In this document: positions 28,224-37,320 of the stretch, in pieces
Position numbering within the stretch: position 1 is the stretch's first letter
Layout of the letters: each line of letters starts with the position of its first letter
The notes under the pieces: generated by a model
What the model was told of the DNA's origin: nothing
Database searches by the model: none
What the model saw: the letters and a program-made list of their open reading frames with translations, nothing else
Translations under genes and position numbers: made by a program
Assembly (NCBI RefSeq): GCF_001665875.1
Contig: NZ_LZTA01000102.1
Location: 124,001 to 188,000 of the forward strand
Length of the DNA stretch: 64,000 nt
Direction of reading: 5' to 3'
Origin: Mycobacterium sp. 852002-40037_SCH5390672
Lineage (GTDB): Bacteria; Actinomycetota; Actinomycetes; Mycobacteriales; Mycobacteriaceae

Positions 28224-29239
28224 TACGTGCCTTGCCTACAGCGACGGGCTGTCGACTCGATCGCGTCGGCGGCGCGGTTCGCGGCCCCGTCCACTTCCCA
28301 CCGCCGCCAGCGATGCGGATCGGTTGCCGTTGCATTGGCCAGAAGCGCGGGCCAAGCCCGTGGGTCAGGCAAGCCGTGCGCGACCACCGCAAGCCGGTGA
28401 CGCTGCAGCGCCCGGGCCGTTGCTTGCTGCTCATCAAAGGGGCGGGATCGCGGGATGACTATCGCGCGGCGTCGTGCCGCAGCGACATCAGCAATGCAGC
28501 CTTGGCCCGCGTGGGTGACGACGACATCCGCTGCCCGGATTTCGGCCCACGGATCGTGTTTCCACGAACTGCCGCCGAGCGTGGTCCACGAGAGCGCCGA
28601 ATGTGGCGCGGCACAGTCCTGTAACGATGCGCCGAGCGCGTCGCCTGCTCCGCTCAAAACGACTACCCGCGTCTCGTCCAATGGTGTGGCGCGCGCCGAT
28701 GATTCGGACTCGTTGTCGGGGCGATCGCGGCCTTCGAAGCGGCTGATGCCACCGACGTAGCTGGTCTTTTGTTCCCACTGCCGCAGCCAGGACGGTTGGC
28801 ACAATGCCCGGGGCCAGGCCGCAACGATGTGATCGGCCAGCCGGTGCACCAGCACATGCGGCGCGTCCACCCGGTTGCCGGGTAATGCCATGACGATCAC
28901 CGGCACACCGAGCAGCCGGACGAACACCGCAACTTCGACCGAAACATCCACGACGAGGGCTTCGGGCCGCGCCTCGGATACCCATCGCGCGATTCCATCC
29001 ATTCGCGCGCTGAACCCGGCGTCGTGATGGGGCGCCCAATGCAGCGCGCCATGCGCGGTGGCTTCGTGCGGCCGCGGTCCCTCGTCATCACGGGGTAACC
29101 TCAGGACGCACGAAAACGGGTGCGGCTCAGGGATGTCCATCGATGTCATGGCTGTCACCGGGCGGCGCATCCGGGCGCAGATGCTCATCGCGCGGGCCAG
29201 ATGCCCGAAACCGTGATGGTGAATGTAGTACCCGATCAT
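28223..29239 (-). CDS. Glycosyltransferase, MurG/GT28-like
   Basis: A 338-residue GT-B fold protein. MIGYYIHHHGFGHLARA is an N-terminal acceptor-loop pattern like MurG or UDP-glycosyltransferases. The C-terminal half has VVLSGAGDALG and VVTHAGQGCIADVAAARRRA, with AIVIPRSRPFDEQ, the nucleotide-sugar binding segment of GT28-type enzymes. It overlaps both neighbours by 1-4 bases, which indicates translational coupling. The sugar and acceptor cannot be read from sequence. It is third in the four-gene operon. Confidence 0.78.
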   Translation of the reverse strand: MIGYYIHHHGFGHLARAMSICARMRRPVTAMTSMDIPEPHPFSCVLRLPRDDEGPRPHEATAHGALHWAPHHDAGFSARMDGIARWVSEARPEALVVDVSVEVAVFVRLLGVPVIVMALPGNRVDAPHVLVHRLADHIVAAWPRALCQPSWLRQWEQKTSYVGGISRFEGRDRPDNESESSARATPLDETRVVVLSGAGDALGASLQDCAAPHSALSWTTLGGSSWKHDPWAEIRAADVVVTHAGQGCIADVAAARRRAIVIPRSRPFDEQQATARALQRHRLAVVAHGLPDPRAWPALLANATATDPHRWRRWEVDGAANRAADAIESTARRCRQGT

Positions 29240-30327
29240 GCGGATTTGCCCGCGGAGTCGTCGATCATCTGGCGGTACAGATCGGTGTAGGCGGTCACCA
29301 TCGCGTCCGCAGAGCAGTGGCGAATGGCATGTTCACGCACCTGCTCGCGCGGCAGCCGTACTGCGGTAGAAATGGCTTCCGCCATCGCGGTGATGTCACC
29401 GGTGACAACGAGCCGACCCGACGAGGTGCTGATGAGTTCGGGGATCCCGCCGCGGGCGAATGCTACGACAGGGGTACCGCATGACATAGCTTCGGCGACG
29501 ACAAGGCCGTACGGCTCGTCCCAGGTAGGGGTGACAAGCGCGGCCGCGGCATGGCCGACCAAGTGGGCCAGACACTCATGGTCAAGATGACCCGCATATC
29601 TGACGTCGCCCTGTAGCTGAGGCTTGACGTGGGTGAGAAAGTACTTTTGGTCCGAGATCGGACCGGCGAGCACCAGTGGCCTGCCAGTGCGTCGCGCCGC
29701 GGCGATGGCCAAGTGGGGGGCCTTTTCCGGTGTGATGCGGCCAAACCACACCAGGGACGGGCCGCCCGGACCAAGGGGCCACTGGCCCGTGTGGACACCG
29801 TTGGGAACCACCGCGATATCGCCGATGAGGTTTCGCCACGCGGCCGCGGTGTGTCGGGAAACTGCGGCAAAGCGGCTGCGTCGTCCGGTGCATGCGCCGA
29901 TCGCCGACTCGAGCCACGGCGTGGGTGGTGTGTGCACCGTGGTGAGCATCGGGGTGGACAACGCCGATGCCATCGCCACCGGAAGGTAATGCAGGCTGTG
30001 GTTGTGGATGACGTCGAACTCTTGGCTGCCGGGCCCCGCGAGCCAGAGCATAAATGACAGGTACGCGTGGTGATCGGCCATGAAGGTCGCCGGGGGCATC
30101 GATACGTCGTGCCGTGCCGCATCCGACAGATTCAACGGCCGCACGTCGAGCATTTGGCATCCCAGGCCGGGGTCCGAACCCGAAGCTGCGAACAGCGACA
30201 CCCGATAACCGCTGGATGCGAGCGCGCGCGCCAGGTGGCAGACGTGTGCTTCAAGCCCGCCGGCAAACGGTTGCCGAATCGGATAGCGGGTTGAGGCGAT
30301 CAGCGCCACGCGCAGTTGTTCCGTCAT
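29236..30327 (-). CDS. Glycosyltransferase family 4
   Basis: A 363-residue GT-B glycosyltransferase. The ATG at 30327 overlaps the stop of the gene upstream by 4 bases, and the N-terminus RVALIASTRYPIRQPFAGG is a typical GT4 beginning. The C-terminal domain shows VVPNGVH, VWFGRITPEKAPHLAI and PTWDEPYGLVVAEAMSCGTP, including the EX7E-type donor motif. Longer frames upstream are out of family and rejected. It acts with the three neighbouring transferases, probably on a cell-envelope glycan or glycolipid. Confidence 0.88.
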   Translation of the reverse strand: MTEQLRVALIASTRYPIRQPFAGGLEAHVCHLARALASSGYRVSLFAASGSDPGLGCQMLDVRPLNLSDAARHDVSMPPATFMADHHAYLSFMLWLAGPGSQEFDVIHNHSLHYLPVAMASALSTPMLTTVHTPPTPWLESAIGACTGRRSRFAAVSRHTAAAWRNLIGDIAVVPNGVHTGQWPLGPGGPSLVWFGRITPEKAPHLAIAAARRTGRPLVLAGPISDQKYFLTHVKPQLQGDVRYAGHLDHECLAHLVGHAAAALVTPTWDEPYGLVVAEAMSCGTPVVAFARGGIPELISTSSGRLVVTGDITAMAEAISTAVRLPREQVREHAIRHCSADAMVTAYTDLYRQMIDDSAGKSA

Positions 30328-31388
30328 TTCAGGACGCCGGAATAGATGGCGCGATGCGCGCAAGCAAGCTTCCGCCTTTCGGCGAGCCGCTCCGCCCAGC
30401 TGGCCCGTGGAGCGGGGTGACCGGCGGCCCAACGCGCGTGTGCCCGGTGAATCGCGCGGCAAAGAGATGCTTGATCGAACTCTTCGGTGCTGTAGCCGAA
30501 AACTCCGCATGGGCGCTGCTGGTGATAGAACCCGCAGGTGGGGGCCAATACGGCGGTTCCGAGATCGTAACTGGCTTCCAGCCACCCCGAATGGGTGCCG
30601 AACCGGTAGGGAAGTACCGACACCGTCAACGACGCGAGGTACTCCCACAATTCGTCGTCTGAGAAGTACGGGTGCACACGGACCTGCACATGTTTGTGGC
30701 GGTCATAGCCCAGCAGTGCCCCGCCGGTCTTCGGTGCGAACCAGTGATTGTCGGGATCGAAGATCTCGTCGTGGACGTTTACCTGCAGGATCGCGTCCGG
30801 CAGCGAGGACAAGATCACCGTGAGTGCCTGCACGATGGGCAATGGGTCCATGTTCGCGCGCAGGCTCTTGGCGTGGAGACCGACGATGAATCGTTCACTG
30901 CGGGCGCGGGGCTTCTCGATCCAGTCCCTCTCGAGCACGTGAGGATGCGGCAGTACCCGGGCGCGCCGTCCCCAGTTGTCCCAAATCAGCTGCGCAGCAC
31001 CGGGCGTCAGGGTTATCAGCTCGTCCGCAGCGGCAATCAGGACATCTTGCTGCGCGGTGTGCGCTTCGGGCTCCGGGTGATGTGGATTGCGCAAGTCATG
31101 CACCGTATAGACCAGGGGTTTGTCGTGCATTTTGAGCTCTTGGACAACTTCGGCCAACGCCTCGGGACCGATGGCGTCGAATCCGAAGTGGATGTGGAAC
31201 ACGTCGAACCGTGAGTGATTGTCGCTGACCCAGCCCGGCTCCAGCATAAGAGGCGGCCACCAGCCTCCGGGCACGGTTCGTCCATCCGCCGGGACTGGAT
31301 CATCCAGGCGCACAACAGAATCCGCGTTCGGATTCCCAAGGTGGCGTACATAAACGTGTGACGCCGGCACGGAAGCGACGCGTAACAA
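30324..31388 (-). CDS. Glycosyltransferase family 4-like protein (first gene of operon)
   Basis: A 354-residue GT-B fold protein with FDVFHIHFGFDAIG, LVYTVHDLRNPHH, a central FIVGLHAKSLRANMDP and a C-terminal SVLPYRFGTHSGWLEASYDLG. I start at TTG 31388 because GGAAGGGACGGGA lies directly before it; a frame to ATG 31565 would begin inside the shared palindrome and has low-quality sequence. The donor-binding region is less canonical than in the next gene. It starts a four-transferase operon facing away from the TetR gene, so the palindrome at 31565 may influence it too. Confidence 0.78.
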   Translation of the reverse strand: MLRVASVPASHVYVRHLGNPNADSVVRLDDPVPADGRTVPGGWWPPLMLEPGWVSDNHSRFDVFHIHFGFDAIGPEALAEVVQELKMHDKPLVYTVHDLRNPHHPEPEAHTAQQDVLIAAADELITLTPGAAQLIWDNWGRRARVLPHPHVLERDWIEKPRARSERFIVGLHAKSLRANMDPLPIVQALTVILSSLPDAILQVNVHDEIFDPDNHWFAPKTGGALLGYDRHKHVQVRVHPYFSDDELWEYLASLTVSVLPYRFGTHSGWLEASYDLGTAVLAPTCGFYHQQRPCGVFGYSTEEFDQASLCRAIHRAHARWAAGHPAPRASWAERLAERRKLACAHRAIYSGVLK

Positions 31389-31564
31389 TCCCGTCCCTTC
31401 CCGGAACGCGTTAGGGGCAGCCGCGAGTCCTGGCGGAACTGTCCCGACTATCGAGAAACAGAACCGTCCCTGTTGTCTGAAGGACAGTGCGACCGTGCAA
31501 TACCCGCCATCCCCACGCCCAAACTGCGGACTCGCGGCGGTCACCTGGGGCATCGATTCCGGCA

Positions 31565-31586
31565 TTAAATCAATCGCTTGACTTAA
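31565..31586. promoter_or_regulatory. TTAARTCAA palindrome, copy B
   Basis: An inverted repeat with arms TTAAATCAA and TTGACTTAA and centre TCGC, 26 bases before the ATG of the TetR gene (31613) and about 175 bases from the divergent glycosyltransferase operon. It differs from the copy at 26456-26477 at one centre base only. The position is typical of an autoregulated TetR repressor. Confidence 0.85.
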
Positions 31587-31612
31587 ACTGCTGGACGGGG
31601 TTCACTGATCCA

Positions 31613-32278
31613 ATGACCGCCGCCGGCCGGACCGTCCGCACTGATCGGGCCAGTTCCACCCAAGAGGCGATCCTGGTGGCGGCCGAGCGCCTGTACGCCG
31701 AGCACGGCATGTTCGCCGTGTCCAACCGGCAAGTCAGCGAGGCCGCCGGTCAGGGCAACAACGCTGCCGTCGGCTACCACTTCGGCACCAAGGCCGACCT
31801 GGTGCGGGCGATCGAGCACAAGCACCGCGGACCCGTCGAACAGCTGCGCGAACAGATGGTGACCGAACTGCTCGACACGGATGGCTCGACCGAATTGCGC
31901 AACTGGGTGGCCTGTTTGGTGCGCCCGCTCACCGATCATCTGGAGGAGCTCGGAAACCCGACCTGGTACGCGCGCTTCGCGGCCCAGGCAATGACCGACC
32001 CCGCCTACTACAACATCATCGTCAAGGGCGCGCTCAGCTCCCGGTCGCTGGTCCAGGTCGTCGAGGGCATCAACCGTTGCCTGCCCGAGCTGCCGGCCGA
32101 AGTGCACTTCGAGCGCAACATCATGGCTCGAAACCTGTTGATGCACACCTGCGCCGACCGTGAACGCGCTCTTGCCGCAGGTGCTTTGACATCCCATCGT
32201 TCATGGCGGGCTGCAGCATCGGGACTGATCGACGCGATCGTGGGCCTGTGGTTGGCGCCCGTGACGGTGTACGAGTGA
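31613..32278 (+). CDS. TetR-family regulator of the ferredoxin/P450 operon
   Basis: A 221-residue TetR protein. The N-terminal helix-turn-helix is AILVAAERLYAEHGMFAVS through NNAAVGYHFGTKADLVRAI; the YHFGTKADL block is the standard end of this domain. The C-terminal ligand domain is helical, with LGNPTWYARFAAQAMTDP. The first 12 residues form a basic extension. Its gene begins 26 bases after the palindrome 31565-31586 and ends 11 bases before the ferredoxin gene, so it is the first gene of the operon. It probably represses its own operon and the SDR at 26484 until a substrate or CoA ester binds. Confidence 0.9.
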   Translation: MTAAGRTVRTDRASSTQEAILVAAERLYAEHGMFAVSNRQVSEAAGQGNNAAVGYHFGTKADLVRAIEHKHRGPVEQLREQMVTELLDTDGSTELRNWVACLVRPLTDHLEELGNPTWYARFAAQAMTDPAYYNIIVKGALSSRSLVQVVEGINRCLPELPAEVHFERNIMARNLLMHTCADRERALAAGALTSHRSWRAAASGLIDAIVGLWLAPVTVYE

Positions 32279-32289
32279 AGGGCGCGCAG

Positions 32290-32484
32290 ATGAAAGTGAC
32301 TGTCGATCAAGATGTTTGCGCTTCATCGGGAAACTGTGTGATGAATGCGTCCGACGTGTTCGACCAGCGCGATGACGACGGCGTCGTCGTCTTGCTCAAT
32401 CCCCATCCCACGTCCGAGCAGGCCGAAGGCGCGCGTCGGGCGGCGGCGGCCTGCCCCGCACTTGCCATCCACATCGAGGAATGA
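32290..32484 (+). CDS. Small Fe-S ferredoxin, CxxSxxC type
   Basis: A 64-residue ferredoxin of the mycobacterial P450-partner type. Cysteines C10, C16 and C55 (in ACPALAI) can hold a single cluster. The position that is cysteine in 4Fe-4S ferredoxins is serine (C-ASS-GN-C), so a 3Fe-4S cluster is expected. VFDQRDDDGVVVLL is a family signature. AAGGGCG precedes the ATG. It sits one base before the P450 gene and should pass electrons to it from an NAD(P)H-dependent ferredoxin reductase encoded elsewhere. Confidence 0.92.
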   Translation: MKVTVDQDVCASSGNCVMNASDVFDQRDDDGVVVLLNPHPTSEQAEGARRAAAACPALAIHIEE

Positions 32485-32485
32485 A

Positions 32486-33730
32486 ATGTCAGACACACTG
32501 ACGAGCACCGCAACGGAGCAGACCTCCGGAATCCCGGACTATCCGATGGCCAGGGAGCCGCGCTGCCCCTTCGCGCCGCCGCCGGAGGTCATGGCGCTGG
32601 CCGAAGCCAGGCCGCTGTCCAGGGTCCGGATCTGGGACGGCAGCACACCGTGGCTCATCACGGGATACGAGCAAGTGCGCGAGCTGTTTTCGGATTCGCG
32701 GGTCAGCGTCGACGACCGGCAGCCCGGGTTCCCGCACTGGAACGAAGGCATGCTGTCCACCGTGCACAAGCGCCCGCGGTCGGTCTTCACCGCCGACGGT
32801 GAGGAACACACCAGATTCCGGCGCATGTTGTCGAAGCCCTTCACGTTCAAGCGTGTCGAGGGTCTGCGCCCGAGTATCCAGCGGATCACCGACGAGCACA
32901 TCGATGCGATACTTGCCGGACCTCAGCCTGCCGACATCGTCACCGCATTGGCGCTCCCGGTGCCCTCACTGGTGATCAGCCAGCTGCTGGGGGTCCCCTA
33001 CGAAGACGCCGACATGTTCCAGCACCACGCCAACGTCGGGCTCGCGCGTTACGCCACCGGTGAAGACACCGTCAAAGGCGCCATGAGCCTGAACAAATAC
33101 CTGGCTCAGCTGGTGGAAGCCAAGATGGAGAATCCAGCCGAGGACGCGGTTTCCGACCTCGCCGAGCGGGTCAAGGCCGGCGAGCTCAGCGTGAAAGAGG
33201 CCGCCCAGTTGGGCACCGGCTTGCTGATCGCCGGGCATGAGACCACCTCCAACATGATTGGGCTCGGTGTGCTCGCCCTCCTGGAAAACCCCGACCAGCT
33301 GGCCGTCATCCGCGATGCCGAAGATCCGAAGATCGTCGCGAGTGCGGTCGAGGAACTGCTGCGCTACCTGAGCATCATTCAGAACGGTCAGCGCCGCGTC
33401 GCGCTCGAGGACATCCACATCGCCGGTGAGACGATACGTGCCGGCGAGGGCATCATCATCGACCTGGCCCCGGCCAACTGGGATTCGGGCGCGTTCGCCG
33501 AACCCGACCGGCTGTACCTGCACCGCTCGGGCGCCGACCGCAACGTCGCATTCGGCTATGGCCGGCATCAATGCGTGGGGCAGCAGCTTGCCCGCGCCGA
33601 GCTGCAGATCGTGTTCCACACGCTGGCCCGGCGCATTCCCACGCTGCAACTTGCGATTCCGATCGAGGAAGTTCCGTTCAAGGATGACCGACTCGCCTAC
33701 GGCGTGTACGAACTGCCGGTGAGCTGGTAG
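32486..33730 (+). CDS. Cytochrome P450
   Basis: A 414-residue soluble bacterial P450. The I-helix is LLIAGHETTSNMI, the K-helix ExxR is EELLR and the heme-binding loop FGYGRHQCVGQQLAR has ligand C363. It inserts one oxygen atom from O2 into a substrate using electrons from the ferredoxin just upstream. The pattern resembles the CYP105-like group, but I do not assign a family number. It is followed by amidohydrolase, M24 and CoA-transferase genes in one transcript, which suggests oxidation is the first step of a degradation pathway. Confidence 0.93.
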   Translation: MSDTLTSTATEQTSGIPDYPMAREPRCPFAPPPEVMALAEARPLSRVRIWDGSTPWLITGYEQVRELFSDSRVSVDDRQPGFPHWNEGMLSTVHKRPRSVFTADGEEHTRFRRMLSKPFTFKRVEGLRPSIQRITDEHIDAILAGPQPADIVTALALPVPSLVISQLLGVPYEDADMFQHHANVGLARYATGEDTVKGAMSLNKYLAQLVEAKMENPAEDAVSDLAERVKAGELSVKEAAQLGTGLLIAGHETTSNMIGLGVLALLENPDQLAVIRDAEDPKIVASAVEELLRYLSIIQNGQRRVALEDIHIAGETIRAGEGIIIDLAPANWDSGAFAEPDRLYLHRSGADRNVAFGYGRHQCVGQQLARAELQIVFHTLARRIPTLQLAIPIEEVPFKDDRLAYGVYELPVSW

Positions 33731-33778
33731 CCCAGCTCGCTACTTTTGGAAAGATTTTCGGATCCGAATGGAGGGTCA

Positions 33779-34948
33779 ATGATGACGACGAAGCCTGGCC
33801 TGCTCTACCCGCCCGGAGGTTATGGCGCTCCGAAGGATCGGCGCGGCCACGCCGCGGGCAGCGATGTCGGCCTGCCGCAGGGGACCGTGGTCTTCTCGGC
33901 GGACAACCACATCTCGCTGGCGGATGACATTTTCTACCAACGCTTCCCGGATGACCTGAAGGACAAGGCGCCCCGGATCTGGTACGAGGACGGCGCCTAC
34001 CAGGTCGGCCGCAAGGGACAGTCGTTCTTGCCGGGCGACTTCAGCGCCGTGCTGATGCAGTACGACGACCTGCCGGGCGCCGCGAGCACCAACATCGAGG
34101 CCCGCATCCAGGAGCTGCACGACGACGGTGTCGAGAAGGAACTGGCGTTCCCCAACGCCGTGCTGGCGCTGTTTCACTACCCGGACAAGAAACTTCGCGA
34201 ACTGGCGTTCCGCATCTACAACGAGTACATCGCCGAGCTGCAGGAGCGTTCCAATGGCCACTTCTACGGTGCGGGTCTGATCAACTGGTGGGAGCCGGAA
34301 GGCGCCAGACGAACGCTGGCTGAGTTGAAGTCGTTGGGACTCAAAACCTTTCTGCTGCCGCTGAACCCCGGCAAGGATGACGACGGCAACGTCATCGACT
34401 ACGGCAGTACCGCGATGAAGCCGGTCTGGGATGAGATCGAAGCGGCCGGCCTGCCAGTGACCCACCATATCGGGGAGACCCCGCCGAAAACCCCGTGTCA
34501 GTTCAACAGCGTGGTGGTCGGCATGATGATCAACATCGACGGCTTCCGCGAACAGTTCGCCAAATACCTGTTCACCGGAATTCTCGACGATCATCCCTCG
34601 CTGCGCATCGGCTGGTTCGAAGGCGGGATTGCCTGGGTGCCTTGGGCTTTGCAAGATGCCGAGCATCTGGTCGCGTCCTACCAACACATGTTCAACCGGC
34701 CGCTGCAGCACGATGTGCGCTACTACTGGGACACGCACATGAGCGCTTCATTCATGGTCGACCCGCTGGGCCTGCAGCTGATCGACCAGATCGGGGTGGA
34801 CAAGGTCATGTGGTCCAGCGACTATCCGCACAACGAAAGCACTTACGGCTATTCCGAAAAGTCGCTGAAAGCCGTCGTCGAGGCGGTGGGCTCGGCGAAC
34901 GCGGGCAAGATCGTCAGTGGCAACATCACGAAGTTCCTGGGTTTGTAG
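33779..34948 (+). CDS. Amidohydrolase 2 family protein
   Basis: A 389-residue TIM-barrel metal-dependent hydrolase (PF04909). Metal-site elements are FSADNHISL (DxH form), VTHHIGETP and SSDYPHNEST. The start is ATG 33779 after GGAGGG. Members hydrolyse C-N or C-C bonds or decarboxylate aromatic acids, and many mycobacterial copies sit in degradation clusters, as the relative at 52559-53857 does. It shares a TAGTG overlap with the next gene. The exact reaction is unknown. Confidence 0.86.
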   Translation: MMTTKPGLLYPPGGYGAPKDRRGHAAGSDVGLPQGTVVFSADNHISLADDIFYQRFPDDLKDKAPRIWYEDGAYQVGRKGQSFLPGDFSAVLMQYDDLPGAASTNIEARIQELHDDGVEKELAFPNAVLALFHYPDKKLRELAFRIYNEYIAELQERSNGHFYGAGLINWWEPEGARRTLAELKSLGLKTFLLPLNPGKDDDGNVIDYGSTAMKPVWDEIEAAGLPVTHHIGETPPKTPCQFNSVVVGMMINIDGFREQFAKYLFTGILDDHPSLRIGWFEGGIAWVPWALQDAEHLVASYQHMFNRPLQHDVRYYWDTHMSASFMVDPLGLQLIDQIGVDKVMWSSDYPHNESTYGYSEKSLKAVVEAVGSANAGKIVSGNITKFLGL

Positions 34949-36201
34949 TGACGACGTTCGCCCAACGGAACACCTGCACCGATAGCGGACTGGTGATTCC
35001 GGAAACACCCGACTTGGCGCGCCTGCGCCGCGAAACCGGAGCGCGGCTGCGGGCTGCCATGACCGAGCGTGGCGTCGACGCCATGATCCTGCTCGGCAAC
35101 AACGCCGTCGTCTATGCCACCGGAGCCAGCTGGCCGCTTGGCGATGCCGGGCTATCCTACGTCGAGCGACCGGTGGCCGTCGTCGTCGCCAACGACGAGT
35201 GGCCGCACCTGTTCCTGCCGTTCCGTGAAGGAGCCTCGCAGGAATCGGACCTGCCCGCCGACCATTTGCACGGGCCGGTCTTCCTCGAATTCGAGGAAGG
35301 CGTAGCCAAATTCGCTCGGATGATTGCCGGCCTGATTCCGCCCGCGTCGGTGATCGCGGTCGACGAATGCACCGGCGCGATGTCGCGTGCGGCGAATCTG
35401 TTGTTCCCGGGCGGCGCTCCCGTCGACGCCGCGGCCATCGTCAGCGCGGCCAAGTCGGTCAAGACACCGGATGAACTCTCGTGCATGCGCACCGCCATTC
35501 GGATCACCGACGAGGCGATGGTGGAAGTCCAGAAGCGGCTCGCCCCCGGCATCCGCCAAATCGATTTGTCGGCAAGCTTTTTGCGCCGCGCCTTCGAGTT
35601 GGGGGCTACGGCCAGCATGCTCGAACCGATCTGGCAGGTGATGCCGCGCAGCAGGGCCGAGGGCGTGTGGACCACACACGGTGACCTGGCGCTGCCGCTG
35701 CTGAGCACCGAGCGTGAGCTGGCCGAAGGTGACGTGTTGTGGACCGACGTCAGCATCACTTACCAGGGCTACTGCTCCGACTTCGGGCGCACCTGGATCG
35801 TCGGACGGGACCCGTCGCCTCGTCAGCAGGCGCAGTTCGACAGATGGTTCGAGACCATGCGCGCGGTGCTGGGTGTCACCAAAGCCGGCGCCACCGCGGC
35901 AGATCTGGGCCGGGCGGCGATCAAGGCCAACGGCGGTACCAAGCCGTGGCTTCCGCACTTCTACCTGGGCCATGGTATCGGCGTCAACGCCGCCGAAATG
36001 CCGATGATCGGAACGGATCTCGGCCAGGAGTTCGACGATAATTTCGTTCTGCAGGCCGGCATGGTACTGGTGCTTGAGCCCGTGGTGTGGGAAGACGGCA
36101 CCGGAGGCTATCGCAGCGAAGAGGTCCTGGTGATTACCGAGGAAGGCTGGATCCGCTTGACCGACTACCCCTATGACCCCTATGGCTCCCATGTCAGTTG
36201 A
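34948..36201 (+). CDS. M24-family metallopeptidase (Xaa-Pro peptidase/creatinase fold), intact site
   Basis: A 417-residue pita-bread fold protein with a creatinase-type N-terminal domain (about 1-165) and an M24 domain. All five expected metal ligands are present: D267 (WTDVS), D278 (SDFGRT), H342 (GHGIG), E377 (LEPVV) and E391 (RSEEV). It could cleave Xaa-Pro bonds or, like creatinase, another C-N bond. GTG 34948 overlaps the previous stop. The next gene encodes a second M24-like chain lacking the ligands, and the two may form a heteromer. In this operon the substrate is more likely a pathway amide than a peptide. Confidence 0.88.
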   Translation: MTTFAQRNTCTDSGLVIPETPDLARLRRETGARLRAAMTERGVDAMILLGNNAVVYATGASWPLGDAGLSYVERPVAVVVANDEWPHLFLPFREGASQESDLPADHLHGPVFLEFEEGVAKFARMIAGLIPPASVIAVDECTGAMSRAANLLFPGGAPVDAAAIVSAAKSVKTPDELSCMRTAIRITDEAMVEVQKRLAPGIRQIDLSASFLRRAFELGATASMLEPIWQVMPRSRAEGVWTTHGDLALPLLSTERELAEGDVLWTDVSITYQGYCSDFGRTWIVGRDPSPRQQAQFDRWFETMRAVLGVTKAGATAADLGRAAIKANGGTKPWLPHFYLGHGIGVNAAEMPMIGTDLGQEFDDNFVLQAGMVLVLEPVVWEDGTGGYRSEEVLVITEEGWIRLTDYPYDPYGSHVS

Positions 36202-37318
36202 AGTGTGCCCTGACGAGCGCACGCTGCGCTTGGGGCGTCGTCAGCGGGCGCTGCAACAGATGGCGGCACACGATCTCGATGTGCTGGTCCTCGGCCGGCA
36301 AGCCAATGTTCGTTACGTCACCGGGGCGCCGCAGCTATGGGTGGCCGGCACCCGGCCGTTCGGTCCGACGTGTGTGGTCGTGCGTGAGACCGGAGCCGTG
36401 CACCTCCTCAGCACATGGGACGAGGGTATTCCGGAGGACATTCCTCACGAAAATCTCTACGGCATCTCGTGGAACCCCATGAACACCATGTCGGCGCTGA
36501 GTCGCATCGAGGGCGCGGCGACCGCCCGGCGCGTCGGAACCGACGCGATCTCACCGGTTTTCGCGCAGCTGCTGCCGTTCGCGTTTCCCAACGCGCAGTT
36601 GGTGGACGGAGAACTCGCCATGCGGACCGCCCGTCGCGTCAAGACGGCCGAGGAGATCGCCGCGCTACGGGAATCCATCACGGTGGCCGAGTCGGCCCTG
36701 GCCGCCGCCGTCGCGGAGTTGCGGCCAGGGGTGACCGAACGAGCTCTGGCCGGCGTCCTGTTGGAGGCCTCCGCGGCGGGCGGGGTGAGCACCCCGTCGA
36801 ATCAAGATGTGGCATGGGTGACTTCGCGCAGACACCCGTGGCGCCGCGCTGATGGTGAAGGCCGCATCCAGGAGGGCGATCTGGTGGCATTCTCCGCCGG
36901 AGTCCTGGCGGGTGGCTATGTCGGTGAGGTCGGCCGTACCTGGCCGGCCGACCGCAGGCACCCGCCCGGCGGCGCATCGGCGCTGTACGGACGCTGGGAA
37001 GGCCTGTGGGGCAAGTTGATTGCAGCCTGCCGACCCGGTGCTGGAGCGGGCGAACTGCTGGCGGCCTACCAGGCGGCCGGAGAGCCCGAGCCACCGATGC
37101 CGGTGGCCCGCGGCCTGGGCATGGGGTTCGATCCGCCGGTCGTCTCCAAGCATCTGCCCGCGACCGCGGCCGACGAACGTCTGGAACCGGGGATGGTGCT
37201 CGCCGTCACGGGCTACGTGTGGGAAGAAGGAGTCGGCGCGGTATTCGGGCGAGAAGCGGTCCTGATCACCGCGAACGGCTCCGAAGTGCTCACCGCAAGC
37301 CCATTCGCGCAACCCTAG
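36173..37318 (+). CDS. Degenerate M24-family protein lacking metal ligands
   Basis: A 381-residue homologue of the preceding M24 protein with the same two-domain layout. Aligning the ligand blocks, the five metal residues become S241 (AFSAG), E252 (GEVGRT), L315 (GLGMG), T346 (AVTGYV) and R360 (FGREAV). It therefore cannot bind the usual metal pair. The fold is well kept and no stop or frameshift occurs, so it is probably a structural or regulatory partner of the intact chain. Three ATGs (36173, 36182, 36191) could start it, all overlapping the upstream gene. Confidence 0.84.
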   Translation: MTPMAPMSVEVCPDERTLRLGRRQRALQQMAAHDLDVLVLGRQANVRYVTGAPQLWVAGTRPFGPTCVVVRETGAVHLLSTWDEGIPEDIPHENLYGISWNPMNTMSALSRIEGAATARRVGTDAISPVFAQLLPFAFPNAQLVDGELAMRTARRVKTAEEIAALRESITVAESALAAAVAELRPGVTERALAGVLLEASAAGGVSTPSNQDVAWVTSRRHPWRRADGEGRIQEGDLVAFSAGVLAGGYVGEVGRTWPADRRHPPGGASALYGRWEGLWGKLIAACRPGAGAGELLAAYQAAGEPEPPMPVARGLGMGFDPPVVSKHLPATAADERLEPGMVLAVTGYVWEEGVGAVFGREAVLITANGSEVLTASPFAQP

Positions 37319-37320
37319 CC

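Noticed and set aside
31389-31565. N-terminal extension of the first glycosyltransferase to ATG 31565
   Set aside because: That start would lie within the shared palindrome and the added residues do not resemble the family; TTG 31388 has a good ribosome site.
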